Source: Jannaschia donghaensis
GTDB taxonomy: Bacteria > Pseudomonadota > Alphaproteobacteria > Rhodobacterales > Rhodobacteraceae
Assembly: GCF_001403795.1 (NCBI RefSeq)
Contig: NZ_CXSU01000011.1
Span: 271,258 to 335,257 of the forward strand
Direction: 5' to 3'
Length of the DNA: 64,000 bases
Shown: positions 34,459 through 42,504 of the stretch, one piece after another
How positions within the stretch are numbered: position 1 is the stretch's first letter
How the letters are laid out: each line of letters opens with the position of its first letter
Translations under genes and position numbers: made by a program
The notes under the pieces: model-generated
The model's input: the letters and a program-made list of their open reading frames with translations, nothing else
Databases searched by the model: none
Told to the model about the DNA's origin: nothing

Positions 34459-35340
34459 ATGAACAGAACAGTCACCAAGGCGATCTTTCCGGTCGCGGGC
34501 ATGGGCACCCGGTTCCTGCCGGCGACGAAGTCGGTCCCCAAGGAGATCATGACGCTGGTCGACCGCCCGCTGATCCAATACGCGATCGACGAAGCGCGCG
34601 CCGCCGGTATCAAGGAGTTCATCTTCGTGACCTCGCGCGGCAAGTCCGCGCTCGAGGATTACTTCGACGATGCCCCCGTGCTGGAGCAGGAACTGCTCAA
34701 GAAGAACAAGACCGAGCTTCTGGAAGTGCTTCGCAGCACGACGATGGATTCCGGTCAGATCGCCTATGTCCGACAGCATCGCCCCCGCGGACTTGGCCAT
34801 GCCGTCGCCTGTGCGCGCCGTTTGATCCACGACGAGCCCTTTGCCGTGATCCTGCCCGACGACGTGATCGCCGCCGACAAACCCTGCCTGGCCCAGATGG
34901 TCGAAGCTTATGCGGAAACCGGCGGCAGCATGGTCGCCGCGATGGAAGTCGCGCCGGATCGCACATCGTCCTATGGCATCCTCGATGTCGAAACGACCGA
35001 CGGTCAGGCCCTCAAGGTGCGCGGCATGGTCGAAAAGCCCGAAGCGGGGACCGCGCCGTCCAACCTGGCCGTGATCGGCCGTTACATCCTCAGCCCCCGC
35101 GTGATGAAGCATCTGGGCGGTCTGGCCGCCGGAGCCGGGGGCGAGATTCAGTTGACCGACGCGATCGCCCGCGAAGTGGGCGGCGACGGCGTGCACGGCT
35201 TCCGGTTCGAAGGGCAGCGGTTCGACTGCGGGTCGAAGGCCGGGTTCCTGCAGGCGACGGTCGCCTTCGGTCTGGACCGGCCCGATCTGCGAGACGAGCT
35301 GATGGCGTTCATCTCGACGCTCGGCCTGAGTAAGACCTAG
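34459..35340 (+). CDS. galU: UTP-glucose-1-phosphate uridylyltransferase (GalU)
   Basis: 293 residues. N-terminal K-A-I-F-P-V-A-G-M-G-T-R-F-L-P-A-T-K-S nucleotidyltransferase signature, V-D-R-P-L-I-Q-Y, and L-P-D-D-V-I (metal-binding aspartate region), then the G-R-Y-I-L and Q-L-T-D-A-I conserved strands. Makes UDP-glucose for exopolysaccharide, LPS and glycan synthesis. ATG at 34459 has GAAGG upstream. A TTG at 34444 is possible. A short CCGGCG-AA-CGCCGG palindrome lies in the leader at 34421-34434. The next gene begins six bases after its stop. Confidence 0.96.
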   Translation: MNRTVTKAIFPVAGMGTRFLPATKSVPKEIMTLVDRPLIQYAIDEARAAGIKEFIFVTSRGKSALEDYFDDAPVLEQELLKKNKTELLEVLRSTTMDSGQIAYVRQHRPRGLGHAVACARRLIHDEPFAVILPDDVIAADKPCLAQMVEAYAETGGSMVAAMEVAPDRTSSYGILDVETTDGQALKVRGMVEKPEAGTAPSNLAVIGRYILSPRVMKHLGGLAAGAGGEIQLTDAIAREVGGDGVHGFRFEGQRFDCGSKAGFLQATVAFGLDRPDLRDELMAFISTLGLSKT

Positions 35341-35346
35341 GGCCGG

Positions 35347-36369
35347 ATGGCGGCGGCCTCGGACCTCTGGGCCGCCTACAGCCTGCGGTGGAGACGAAGG
35401 GGTCTTCTGGCGCGATCGTTTGCCAGGCACCGGCACCTGACACCCATCTTCGACCGCATGGCCGATGTGGCGAAAGATGCGATCCTGTGCTTTTCGACGA
35501 TCCGCAACGAGATGGGTCGCCTGCCGCACTTCCTCGATCACCATCGCGCGCTGGGGGTCGATCACTTCCTGATGGTCGACAACGCCAGTGACGACGGCAC
35601 GATGGATTTCCTGACGGCGCAGCGCGACGTCTCGGTCTGGTCGACATCCCACAGCTACAAGGCGTCGCGCTTCGGCGTCGATTGGTTGACGGCCCTGATG
35701 ATGCGCCATGGCCATGGCCGCTGGTGCCTGACCCTCGATGCGGACGAGCTTTTCGTCTATGCTCACCACGACCTGCGCGACCTGCATGCGCTGACCGATT
35801 GGCTGGATATTACGGATCGGCCGTCGATGGGCGCGTTGATGCTGGATCTGTATCCGCGTGGGCCGCTTGGCCGGACCGGATCAAAGACCGAAACAGACCC
35901 TATATCGACGATACCGTACTTCGATGCGGGCAATTACGTGATGATCCGGCAGCCCCGTCTGGAAAACCTGTGGGTTCAGGGGGGACCGCGGGCGCGCACG
36001 TTCTTCCACGCCGACCCGCGCCGCGCACCGACCTTGTCGAAGGTACCGCTGGTCCGCTGGAACCGGCGCTATGCCTATGTCAGTTCCACCCATTCGCTGC
36101 TGCCGCGCGGCCTCAACCATGTCTATCGCACCGACGGGGTCGAAGCGCCGACGGGTGTTCTGCTGCACACCAAGTTTCTTCCCGAAATCGTTTCCAAATC
36201 GGTGGAAGAAAAGCGCCGTCGTCAGCATTTCGAAAACTCTGATTTGTATGAAGGCTACTATGACGCTCTCATCGACGACCCGATTCTGTGGTGCGACCGG
36301 TCGACGAGGTATCACGGCTGGCGGCAGTTGGAGGCGCTGGGCCTGATGTCGCGCGGAGGGTGGGACTGA
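35347..36369 (+). CDS. Glycosyltransferase family 2-type protein, copy 1
   Basis: 340 residues. A basic N-terminus is followed at about residue 46 by I-L-C-F-S-T-I-R-N-E and L-M-V-D-N-A-S-D-D-G-T, the core of the Glyco_tranf_2_4 (GT2-like) fold, then L-T-L-D-A-D-E-L-F as the probable DXD-type metal-binding site. C-terminal R-G-G-W-D. It is clearly related along its length to the second copy (36500-37510), so the two arose by tandem duplication. Substrate unknown. The gene begins directly after galU and its stop overlaps the ATG of a small open frame (TGATG). Confidence 0.88.
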   Translation: MAAASDLWAAYSLRWRRRGLLARSFARHRHLTPIFDRMADVAKDAILCFSTIRNEMGRLPHFLDHHRALGVDHFLMVDNASDDGTMDFLTAQRDVSVWSTSHSYKASRFGVDWLTALMMRHGHGRWCLTLDADELFVYAHHDLRDLHALTDWLDITDRPSMGALMLDLYPRGPLGRTGSKTETDPISTIPYFDAGNYVMIRQPRLENLWVQGGPRARTFFHADPRRAPTLSKVPLVRWNRRYAYVSSTHSLLPRGLNHVYRTDGVEAPTGVLLHTKFLPEIVSKSVEEKRRRQHFENSDLYEGYYDALIDDPILWCDRSTRYHGWRQLEALGLMSRGGWD

Positions 36370-36509
36370 TGGTCGGACCGTTGCCCAATGGTGGCAGGCT
36401 GCAATCGGTCGCTCGGTCGATGATTGCATCGTTACCGGAAACAATGCTGAAAGGCGGCACGGTTTTGTATGTTGATACCAAGAGGGCAAGCGTAGCGGGA
36501 TGGGACTGA
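36369..36509 (+). CDS. Small open frame bridging the two glycosyltransferase genes
   Basis: 46 codons, starting at an ATG that shares one base with the copy 1 stop codon and ending ten bases inside copy 2. Sequence has no recognised motif (M-V-G-P-L-P-N-G-G ... V-A-G-W-D). The ends of copy 1 (G-G-W-D) and of this frame (A-G-W-D) both lie in a repeated T-G-G-G-A-C-T-G-A-T context, so the frame may be a remnant of the duplication junction rather than a functional peptide. Kept at low confidence because of the overlapping start and stop. Confidence 0.25.
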   Translation: MVGPLPNGGRLQSVARSMIASLPETMLKGGTVLYVDTKRASVAGWD

Positions 36510-37510
36510 TATCGTCCTATAGGATGCGTTTGCGCCGCCGGTACTGGCGGGTTCGCGCGTTCCGTCGGCGCCGGCAATTGTCAGTCGTGCGCGATCGCAC
36601 GCGCGATATTCGGCCCGGTGCGATCCTGTCGTTTTCCACCATGCGAAACGAACGGACCCGCCTTCCCTATTTCCTCGACTACTATCGCAAGATGGGGGTG
36701 GAGCAATTTCTGATCGTCGACAACGGCAGCGACGACGGCACCCGCGACTATCTCGCTGATCAGCCCGACGTCTCGGTCTGGACGACCAATGGCAGCTACG
36801 CCAAGTCGGCATTCGGCGTCGACTGGCTCAATTGGCTGATGCGGCAGCACGCCCATCGCCACTGGTGCCTGACGGTCGATGTCGATGAATTCCTCGTCTA
36901 TCCGTTTTGCGACACAAGGCCCCTGCGCGCATTGACCGACTGGCTGGACGCATCGCAGATTCGCAGCTTCGGGTCCATGCTGCTCGACATGTATCCCAAG
37001 GGACCATTGGGCGCGCAGCCTTATCACGAGGGGCAGAACCCCTTCGACATCGCCGCCTGGTTCGACAGCGCAAATTACATGTTTCAGCTTAATCCGACCT
37101 ATGGAAACCTCTGGATCCAAGGCGGGGTCCGCGCGCGCGCTTTTTTCGGCGATACTCCGAAGAAGGCACCGGCGCTCAACAAGGTGCCCCTCGTCAAATG
37201 GCGCAAGGAATTCGTCTATGTCAGTTCCACGCATGCGCTGCTGCCCCGCGGTTTGAACCTGACCTACGATGCAGAAGGCGGGGAGAAGACGACCGGCGTC
37301 CTGCTCCATGCGAAATTCCTAAGCCTTTTCGTCGATCGCGCGGCCGAGGAGGCGACGCGCTCCGAACATTACCGCGACGGTGACGAATACAGGACCTATG
37401 CCGGCGGAATCGACGTCAACGCGGACCTTTGGTGCAAATGGTCCGAACGCTACATCAACTGGCGACAGCTGGAGATTTTGGGCCTGATTTCAAAGGGGAA
37501 CTGGGCATGA
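36500..37510 (+). CDS. Glycosyltransferase family 2-type protein, copy 2
   Basis: 336 residues. Aligns along its length with copy 1: I-L-S-F-S-T-M-R-N-E, F-L-I-V-D-N-G-S-D-D-G-T, L-T-V-D-V-D-E-F-L at the metal site, L-D-M-Y-P-K-G-P-L-G, Y-V-S-S-T-H and a matching C-terminus. ATG at 36500 was chosen. ATG at 36524 (M-R-L-R-R) is an alternative. N-terminal 30 residues are unusually rich in arginine. Its stop overlaps the ATG of the GT14 gene (ATGA), so translation is coupled. Likely adds a sugar to a glycan made by this cluster. Specificity unknown. Confidence 0.88.
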   Translation: MGLISSYRMRLRRRYWRVRAFRRRRQLSVVRDRTRDIRPGAILSFSTMRNERTRLPYFLDYYRKMGVEQFLIVDNGSDDGTRDYLADQPDVSVWTTNGSYAKSAFGVDWLNWLMRQHAHRHWCLTVDVDEFLVYPFCDTRPLRALTDWLDASQIRSFGSMLLDMYPKGPLGAQPYHEGQNPFDIAAWFDSANYMFQLNPTYGNLWIQGGVRARAFFGDTPKKAPALNKVPLVKWRKEFVYVSSTHALLPRGLNLTYDAEGGEKTTGVLLHAKFLSLFVDRAAEEATRSEHYRDGDEYRTYAGGIDVNADLWCKWSERYINWRQLEILGLISKGNWA

Positions 37511-39153
37511 CGCTGGGCTTCGTGCTGCTGGTGCACACCGCCTTCGACCGGGCCGAGCAGGTGGCGCGCTACTTCGCGCTCAACGACTGTCCGGTGGTGA
37601 TCCATGTCGATGGCAAGGTCAGGCAACGCACGTTCCGCGACTTTCGGGCACGCTTCAAGGACGAGCCCAAGATCCGGTTTTGTCGGCGCAGTCGCGTGGA
37701 ATGGGGAAAATGGTCCCTGGTGCGCGCAACACAGGTCGCGTCCGAGCGGCTGCTATCGCTGTTTCCCGACGTGCGCCACGTCTTTCTGGCCTCCGGATCC
37801 TGTCTGCCGCTGCGGCCCGTGGCCGAATTGCGCGATTACCTGTCGACCCATTCCGAAACCGATTTCATCGAAAGCGTCACGACCGATCAGGTGACATGGA
37901 CAGTCGACGGGTTGGAGGCGGAGCGCTTTACTCTGCGGTTCCCGTTTTCGTGGCGCAAGAACCGGCGCCTTTTCGATTTTTACGTTCGGTTCCAGCGCCG
38001 TATCGGCCTGACACGGCGCATCCCCGAGGGCGTGTCGCCCCACCTTGGAAGCCAGTGGTGGTGCCTGACCCGGCGCACGCTCGAGTCGATCCTGCAGGCC
38101 CCTGACCGGGTTCAGATCGACGCGTATTTCTCCCGCGTGTGGATCCCGGACGAAAGCTATTTCCAGTCCCTCGCGCGGCGCTTTTCGACCACGATCGAGA
38201 GTCGGTCCCTGACCCTGTCCAAGTTCGATATCCAAGGCAAACCGCACATCTTCTACGACGATCATCAGCCCTTGCTGGAACGGTCGGATTGCTTCGTCGC
38301 GCGCAAGATCTGGCCGCGGGCCGACCGTCTTTATCAGACGTTTCTCGACGACACGCGCCCCCAAGCGCGGCGTTCGGAGCCCAATCCGGGCAAGATCGAC
38401 CGCGTCTTCTCCAAGGCGAATGAACGACGGGGGCAGGGCCGGCGCGGCCTATACTCCCAAGCGCGGTTCCCGGCGCCGGGCTTGGAAAACGGTCTGACCT
38501 GCGCACGTTACAACGTGTTCAGTGGCCTGGAGGATCTGTTCGAGGATTTTCAACCCTGGCTTGCCAGACGGTTGGGTGGCCGGGTTCACGGTCACCTCTA
38601 CCATCCCGACCGGGCGCAGTTCGCGGGCGGGGAAACGGTGATGAACGGCTGCATCTCCGACAGTGCCAGCCTGCGCGATTATCGACCTGAACAATTCCTC
38701 ACCAACCTGATGTGGTCGACCCGTGGGGAGCGTCAGAGCTTTTTCTTCGGGCCGAACGACCGCCCGGAAATCGGTCCTTTCATGGCGCGCGATCCCAACG
38801 CGACGCTGGTCATCGTTACTGGGGCCTGGGCCGTTCCGCTGCATACATCGAACGCCGAATTCGAAGAGGTAAAGGCCGAGGCCGCGCGGTTGCAGCGCGC
38901 GGAGCTGGCATTTCTGCGCGAACTGCGGCTGCCGGGGACGGCGGCCCGACTGCATCTTTGGAACCTGGCCGATTTCATCGCGCAGCCGGTGGAGAAAATC
39001 CAGAATTTCATGCAGGAAATCACCGGCCCCAGTCCGCAGCGTTTGACCGAACTGCCCCCCATGCGCGACCTGAGCGGATTTCCGGCATTCCTGCAGAAAC
39101 TGCGCAATGCCGGCATGAAACCGCAGGTGATGGGGGACTTCGATGGCCGATAG
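37507..39153 (+). CDS. GT14 beta-1,6-N-acetylglucosaminyltransferase-like protein with C-terminal extension
   Basis: 548 residues. The first 260 resemble the core-2/I-branching (GT14) domain: L-V-H-T-A-F-D-R, I-H-V-D-G-K, a F-L-A-S-G-S-C-L-P motif, G-S-Q-W-W-C-L, and W-I-P-D-E-S-Y-F-Q-S with the acidic catalytic region. The C-terminal 240 residues (from Y-N-V-F-S-G-L-E-D-L-F) match the DUF5927-type extension that accompanies this domain in related bacteria. Its function is not known. Family members transfer N-acetylglucosamine in beta-1,6 linkage to make branches, but the acceptor here is unknown. Overlaps both neighbours. Confidence 0.85.
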   Translation: MTLGFVLLVHTAFDRAEQVARYFALNDCPVVIHVDGKVRQRTFRDFRARFKDEPKIRFCRRSRVEWGKWSLVRATQVASERLLSLFPDVRHVFLASGSCLPLRPVAELRDYLSTHSETDFIESVTTDQVTWTVDGLEAERFTLRFPFSWRKNRRLFDFYVRFQRRIGLTRRIPEGVSPHLGSQWWCLTRRTLESILQAPDRVQIDAYFSRVWIPDESYFQSLARRFSTTIESRSLTLSKFDIQGKPHIFYDDHQPLLERSDCFVARKIWPRADRLYQTFLDDTRPQARRSEPNPGKIDRVFSKANERRGQGRRGLYSQARFPAPGLENGLTCARYNVFSGLEDLFEDFQPWLARRLGGRVHGHLYHPDRAQFAGGETVMNGCISDSASLRDYRPEQFLTNLMWSTRGERQSFFFGPNDRPEIGPFMARDPNATLVIVTGAWAVPLHTSNAEFEEVKAEAARLQRAELAFLRELRLPGTAARLHLWNLADFIAQPVEKIQNFMQEITGPSPQRLTELPPMRDLSGFPAFLQKLRNAGMKPQVMGDFDGR

Positions 39154-40519
39154 GTTCGATGCCTTCGTCGTCTTCGCCGAAATGCGGACAGGCTCCAACC
39201 ATCTGGAGGAATCGCTCAACACCCTGGCGGACGTCAGCAGCCACGGGGAAGTGTTCAACCCCGTCTTTCTGGGCGCGCACAACCGGACCGAATTGTTCGG
39301 TATCGACATGTCCATGCGGGAGGCGGATCCGATGCCGTTGTTGCGCGCGATCGTCGCGCAGCCGGGTCTGAGCGGCTTTCGGTTCTTTCACGATCACGAC
39401 CCGCGCGTTCTGGATGCGGTGCTGGACGATCCGCGCATCGGCAAGGTGATCCTGACCCGCAATCCCCTCGACAGCTATGTCTCGCTGGCGATCGCGTCGC
39501 TGACGGGGCAATGGCGGCTGACCAATCCCAAGATGGCGAAGGCGGCGAAGGCGACGTTCGTGGGCGCGGATTTCGACGCGCTGCTGGAGCGTCAGCGGAT
39601 ATTTCGCGACCGGGTGCAGCGGCAGATGCAGATGTCGGGCCAATCGGCGTTCTGGATCGCCTACGACGATATCGCCGACCTCGATGTGCTCAACGGTCTG
39701 GCGGCGTTCCTTGGGTCCGAGGATCGGTTGACCGAGGTTCCTGACAAACTCAAGCGCCAGAACCCCGGCGAGGTCGAGGAGAAGCTGGAGAACCCCGAGG
39801 ATATGCGGGCGCATCTGGCCACGCTCGACCCGTTCGTGGTGTCCCGGTCGGTCAATTCAGAACCCCTGCGCGGCCCCGCCGTGCCGACATTTCTGGCCGC
39901 CGCCGCCAGCCCCCTTCTGGCGCTTCCGATCCCCGGCGGGCTGGACGGCGCGCTGCGTGATTGGCTGACCGAACTGGATGATGCCGCCCCGTCGGACGGG
40001 ATGACGCAAAAGGAGCTGCGGCCCTGGATGCGCAAGGCGAAGGGCTTCATCAGCTTCGCGATTGTGCGACACCCATTGGCGCGGGCGCACGATGCCTTTC
40101 AGGTGATGATGACCGGCACGGGGGCCCAGGCGAACACTTTGCGCCGCATTCTGGCGAACCAGCACGCCGTCGATCTGGAAGGCGATGCTGGCCTGGCATT
40201 TCTGGGGTTCCTGAATTTCCTCAGGGCCAACCTCAATGGCCAGTCATCCCTGCCTGTCGCCCCCGAATGGGCGACGCAATCGGCGGTGTTGGCTGGCATG
40301 GCGCAGGCCGTCCTGCCCCAGCGCCTGATTAGGGAAGGGGAGGCGCAGGCGGAGCTGGACCGGCTTGCCGCATTGGCGGGCAAGGACGCGCCGACCCTGC
40401 GATTGCCGGGGCGCGCCGCTTTGGATGCGATTCTGAGCGAAGAAATCGACGACGCCTGCATGCAGGCATACCGCCGCGACTACCTCGCTTTCGGGTTCAG
40501 GAAGTGGAGAAACAGCTGA
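39143..40519 (+). CDS. Sulfotransferase, possibly with two related halves
   Basis: 458 residues. N-terminal 5'-phosphosulfate loop E-M-R-T-G-S-N-H-L at residues 13-21, and L-T-R-N-P-L-D-S-Y-V-S at about 103-113 as the 3'-phosphate contact. This is the Stf0/sulfotransferase fold using PAPS as donor. The C-terminal half (from about residue 285) has a second F-A-I-V-R-H-P-L-A-R-A-H-D-A-F motif like the 3'-phosphate region of another sulfotransferase type, but without an obvious second P-loop. It may be a fused or degenerate second domain. With cysQ upstream it completes a sulfate-transfer logic. The 11-base overlap with the GT14 gene shows tight coupling. Confidence 0.82.
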   Translation: MADRFDAFVVFAEMRTGSNHLEESLNTLADVSSHGEVFNPVFLGAHNRTELFGIDMSMREADPMPLLRAIVAQPGLSGFRFFHDHDPRVLDAVLDDPRIGKVILTRNPLDSYVSLAIASLTGQWRLTNPKMAKAAKATFVGADFDALLERQRIFRDRVQRQMQMSGQSAFWIAYDDIADLDVLNGLAAFLGSEDRLTEVPDKLKRQNPGEVEEKLENPEDMRAHLATLDPFVVSRSVNSEPLRGPAVPTFLAAAASPLLALPIPGGLDGALRDWLTELDDAAPSDGMTQKELRPWMRKAKGFISFAIVRHPLARAHDAFQVMMTGTGAQANTLRRILANQHAVDLEGDAGLAFLGFLNFLRANLNGQSSLPVAPEWATQSAVLAGMAQAVLPQRLIREGEAQAELDRLAALAGKDAPTLRLPGRAALDAILSEEIDDACMQAYRRDYLAFGFRKWRNS

Positions 40520-40521
40520 CG

Positions 40522-40986
40522 TCAGGCGGCGACGGACGACGGCGCTTCGGTCAGAATGGTGTAAAGGATCGCGGGGTCGCCATTGGCGCGCAGCTTGGCG
40601 CAGACAGACGCATCGCGCAGCGTTCGGGACACCAGCGCCAGCGCCTTGAGATGCGCGACGCCGGCACCTTCGGGCGCGAACAAGCCGAACACGAGATCGA
40701 CGGGCTTGCGATCGCTCGAATCGAAATCCAGCGGCGTTTCCAGGCGCATGAACACGCCATGCACCTTGTCCAGACCGGGCAGACGGGAATGGGGCAGGGC
40801 GACGCCGCCGCCCACCCCCGTTGTGCCCAACGCCTCCCGCTCCTGCAGGGCGGCGAAAGCGGCATCGTAGTCGAGGCCATGCAGCTTCTGCGCGACGTCC
40901 GCGAGGTCGCAGAACAGCCGCTTCTTGCTGGACGCCTTCGGCAATACCTTAACGGCCCCGGGGGCCAGGATTTCGCTCAACTGCAT
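40522..40986 (-). CDS. ptsN: PtsN, PTS-Ntr EIIA domain protein
   Basis: 154 residues. The phosphohistidine motif V-A-L-P-H-S-R-L is near residue 66, followed by the domain's D-x-V-F-G-L-F and H-L-K-A-L-A conserved strands. PtsN receives phosphate from the PTS-Ntr pathway (PtsP-PtsO) and regulates, rather than transports. Encoded on the strand opposite the sulfotransferase, whose stop is two bases away. hpf is 32 bases upstream on the same strand, as in many proteobacteria. Confidence 0.94.
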   Translation of the reverse strand: MQLSEILAPGAVKVLPKASSKKRLFCDLADVAQKLHGLDYDAAFAALQEREALGTTGVGGGVALPHSRLPGLDKVHGVFMRLETPLDFDSSDRKPVDLVFGLFAPEGAGVAHLKALALVSRTLRDASVCAKLRANGDPAILYTILTEAPSSVAA

Positions 40987-41018
40987 TGCTCGTCCTCGTT
41001 GATGCCGTCGTTGCGGCT

Positions 41019-41588
41019 TCAGGTACTGATGGCGGGGTCTATCCAGCCGACGTTTCCGTCTTCGCGTCTGTAGACCACGTTCACGCCGCCGCCCTTTTCG
41101 TTCTTGAAGACCAGCACGGGGGCGCTGGCCAACTCCATCTGCATGACCGCTTCGCCCACGGACAGGGATGGGATCTTGGTTTCCATCTCGGCCACGATGA
41201 CGGGAGCCAAGCTGTCGGGTTCGTCTTCGGTCGCTTCTGCGGCGAGGATATAAGAGGAGCCTCCGGAAAGTTCAACCGGCTGGCTCCGCTCCTGGTGGTG
41301 GTTCTTCAATCGGCGCTTGTAACGGCGCAGCTGCTTGTCCATTTTTTCGCCGCAGGCGTCGAAAGCGGCATAGATTTCAGTGGCTTTCGCCTTGGCCTGC
41401 GCCGTCAGACCGGTCGACAGGTGAACCGTGGATTCGCAGGTGAATTCATGCGCGGATTTGGAAAATACGATGTTCGCGTCCGTCGGCCGCTGGGCGTACT
41501 TGTCGATGACGGCACCGAGTTCCGTCTTCACGTGTGTCTGCAGGGCTTCGCCGATGTCGATCTGTTTTCCCGTGATCTGGTAGCGCAT
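41019..41588 (-). CDS. hpf: Long-form ribosome hibernation factor (Hpf)
   Basis: 189 residues. N-terminal sigma-54 modulation/S30-like domain (R-Y-Q-I-T-G-K-Q-I-D-I-G-E-A-L, then the basic helix K-Q-L-R-R-Y-K-R-R-L-K-N-H-H) and a C-terminal dimerisation domain with V-I-V-A-E and N-V-V-Y-R-R-E-D-G-N-V-G-W-I-D-P. Long Hpf joins two ribosomes into inactive 100S particles in stationary phase or starvation. ATG at 41588 has GGAGGAATC. The 23-residue upstream extension was rejected. ptsN follows 32 bases downstream. Confidence 0.95.
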   Translation of the reverse strand: MRYQITGKQIDIGEALQTHVKTELGAVIDKYAQRPTDANIVFSKSAHEFTCESTVHLSTGLTAQAKAKATEIYAAFDACGEKMDKQLRRYKRRLKNHHQERSQPVELSGGSSYILAAEATEDEPDSLAPVIVAEMETKIPSLSVGEAVMQMELASAPVLVFKNEKGGGVNVVYRREDGNVGWIDPAIST

Positions 41589-41754
41589 GATTCCTCCATC
41601 TCTGCGTTTCGGAGTCTGGGGCCGCGGCCCGGTCCGACAGGTCGGGCGGGGTCGCAAGGCAGGGCTCCGTCATCCGAGTGGGCGCTTTGGCGCGACGTCT
41701 GTCAATCTTGAAAACACATGGCTTTTGCCCCAAGGGCGCGCGCCGAACGCGATG

Positions 41755-42504
41755 TTAGCGCGAAAACCCCTCGCCCAGATAGACGCGCCGGACATTGTCG
41801 TTGGCGACCACTTCGTCCGGGCTGCCCGACATCAGGACGCCGCCGTCGTGCAGGATGTATGCGCGGTCGACGATCTCCAGCGTTTCGCGGACGTTGTGGT
41901 CGGTGATGAGCACGCCGATCCCGCGCGATTTCAGTTCCACGACAAGGCCGCGGATGTCGCCCACGGCGATCGGATCGACACCGGCAAAGGGTTCGTCCAG
42001 CAGCAGGTAGCGGGGATTTGCCGCCAGGCAGCGCGCGATCTCCACGCGCCGCCGCTCTCCGCCGGAAAGCGCCAGGGCCGAAGCGCGGCGCAGATGCTCG
42101 ATGTTGAAATCGCCCAGCAGTTCCTCCAACCGTTCCCGCCGGCGGTGGCGCTTGGGTTCGGCCACTTCCAGAATGGCGAGGATGTTCTGCTCCACCGTCA
42201 TGCCCCGGAAGATCGACATCTCTTGCGGCAGATAGCCGATCCCGGCCTTGGCGCGGCGGTACATCGGCAGCCAGGTCACATCCGTCCCGTCCAGGCTGAC
42301 CGACCCGCCGTCGGGCGTGACCAGGCCTGCGATGCAGTAGAAGGTGGTGGTCTTGCCCGATCCGTTCGGCCCCAGAAGGGCGACGACCTCTCCGCGGGCC
42401 AAATCCATCGACACATCGCGGATGACGGGCCGCTTCTTATAGGATTTGCGCAGATTGCGGATGCGCAGCCCCCCTTCGCCTTCGGTGACGGACAGCGTGC
42501 TCAC
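41755..42504 (-). CDS. lptB: LptB, LPS export ATPase
   Basis: 249 residues. ABC ATPase: Walker A G-P-N-G-S-G-K-T-T, Q-loop Y-L-P-Q-E, signature L-S-G-G-E-R-R-R-V-E-I-A-R, Walker B Y-L-L-L-D-E-P-F-A-G-V-D-P, H-loop T-D-H-N-V-R. LptB powers LPS extraction with LptFG. GTG start in a GTGA overlap with the lptA stop. rpoN, often between lptB and hpf, is absent here. The 166 bases to hpf hold no frame that I can support. Confidence 0.96.
   Translation of the reverse strand: MSTLSVTEGEGGLRIRNLRKSYKKRPVIRDVSMDLARGEVVALLGPNGSGKTTTFYCIAGLVTPDGGSVSLDGTDVTWLPMYRRAKAGIGYLPQEMSIFRGMTVEQNILAILEVAEPKRHRRRERLEELLGDFNIEHLRRASALALSGGERRRVEIARCLAANPRYLLLDEPFAGVDPIAVGDIRGLVVELKSRGIGVLITDHNVRETLEIVDRAYILHDGGVLMSGSPDEVVANDNVRRVYLGEGFSR

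Noticed and set aside
36370-36499. Frameshifted remnant of a third glycosyltransferase between the two copies
   Set aside because: The spacer does not encode recognisable fragments of the conserved motifs in any frame; only the short 46-codon frame exists.
33587-40519. Glycan cluster as a recently acquired genomic island
   Set aside because: No integrase, tRNA junction, repeats or insertion sequence at the edges, and base composition looks like that of the rest of the window.
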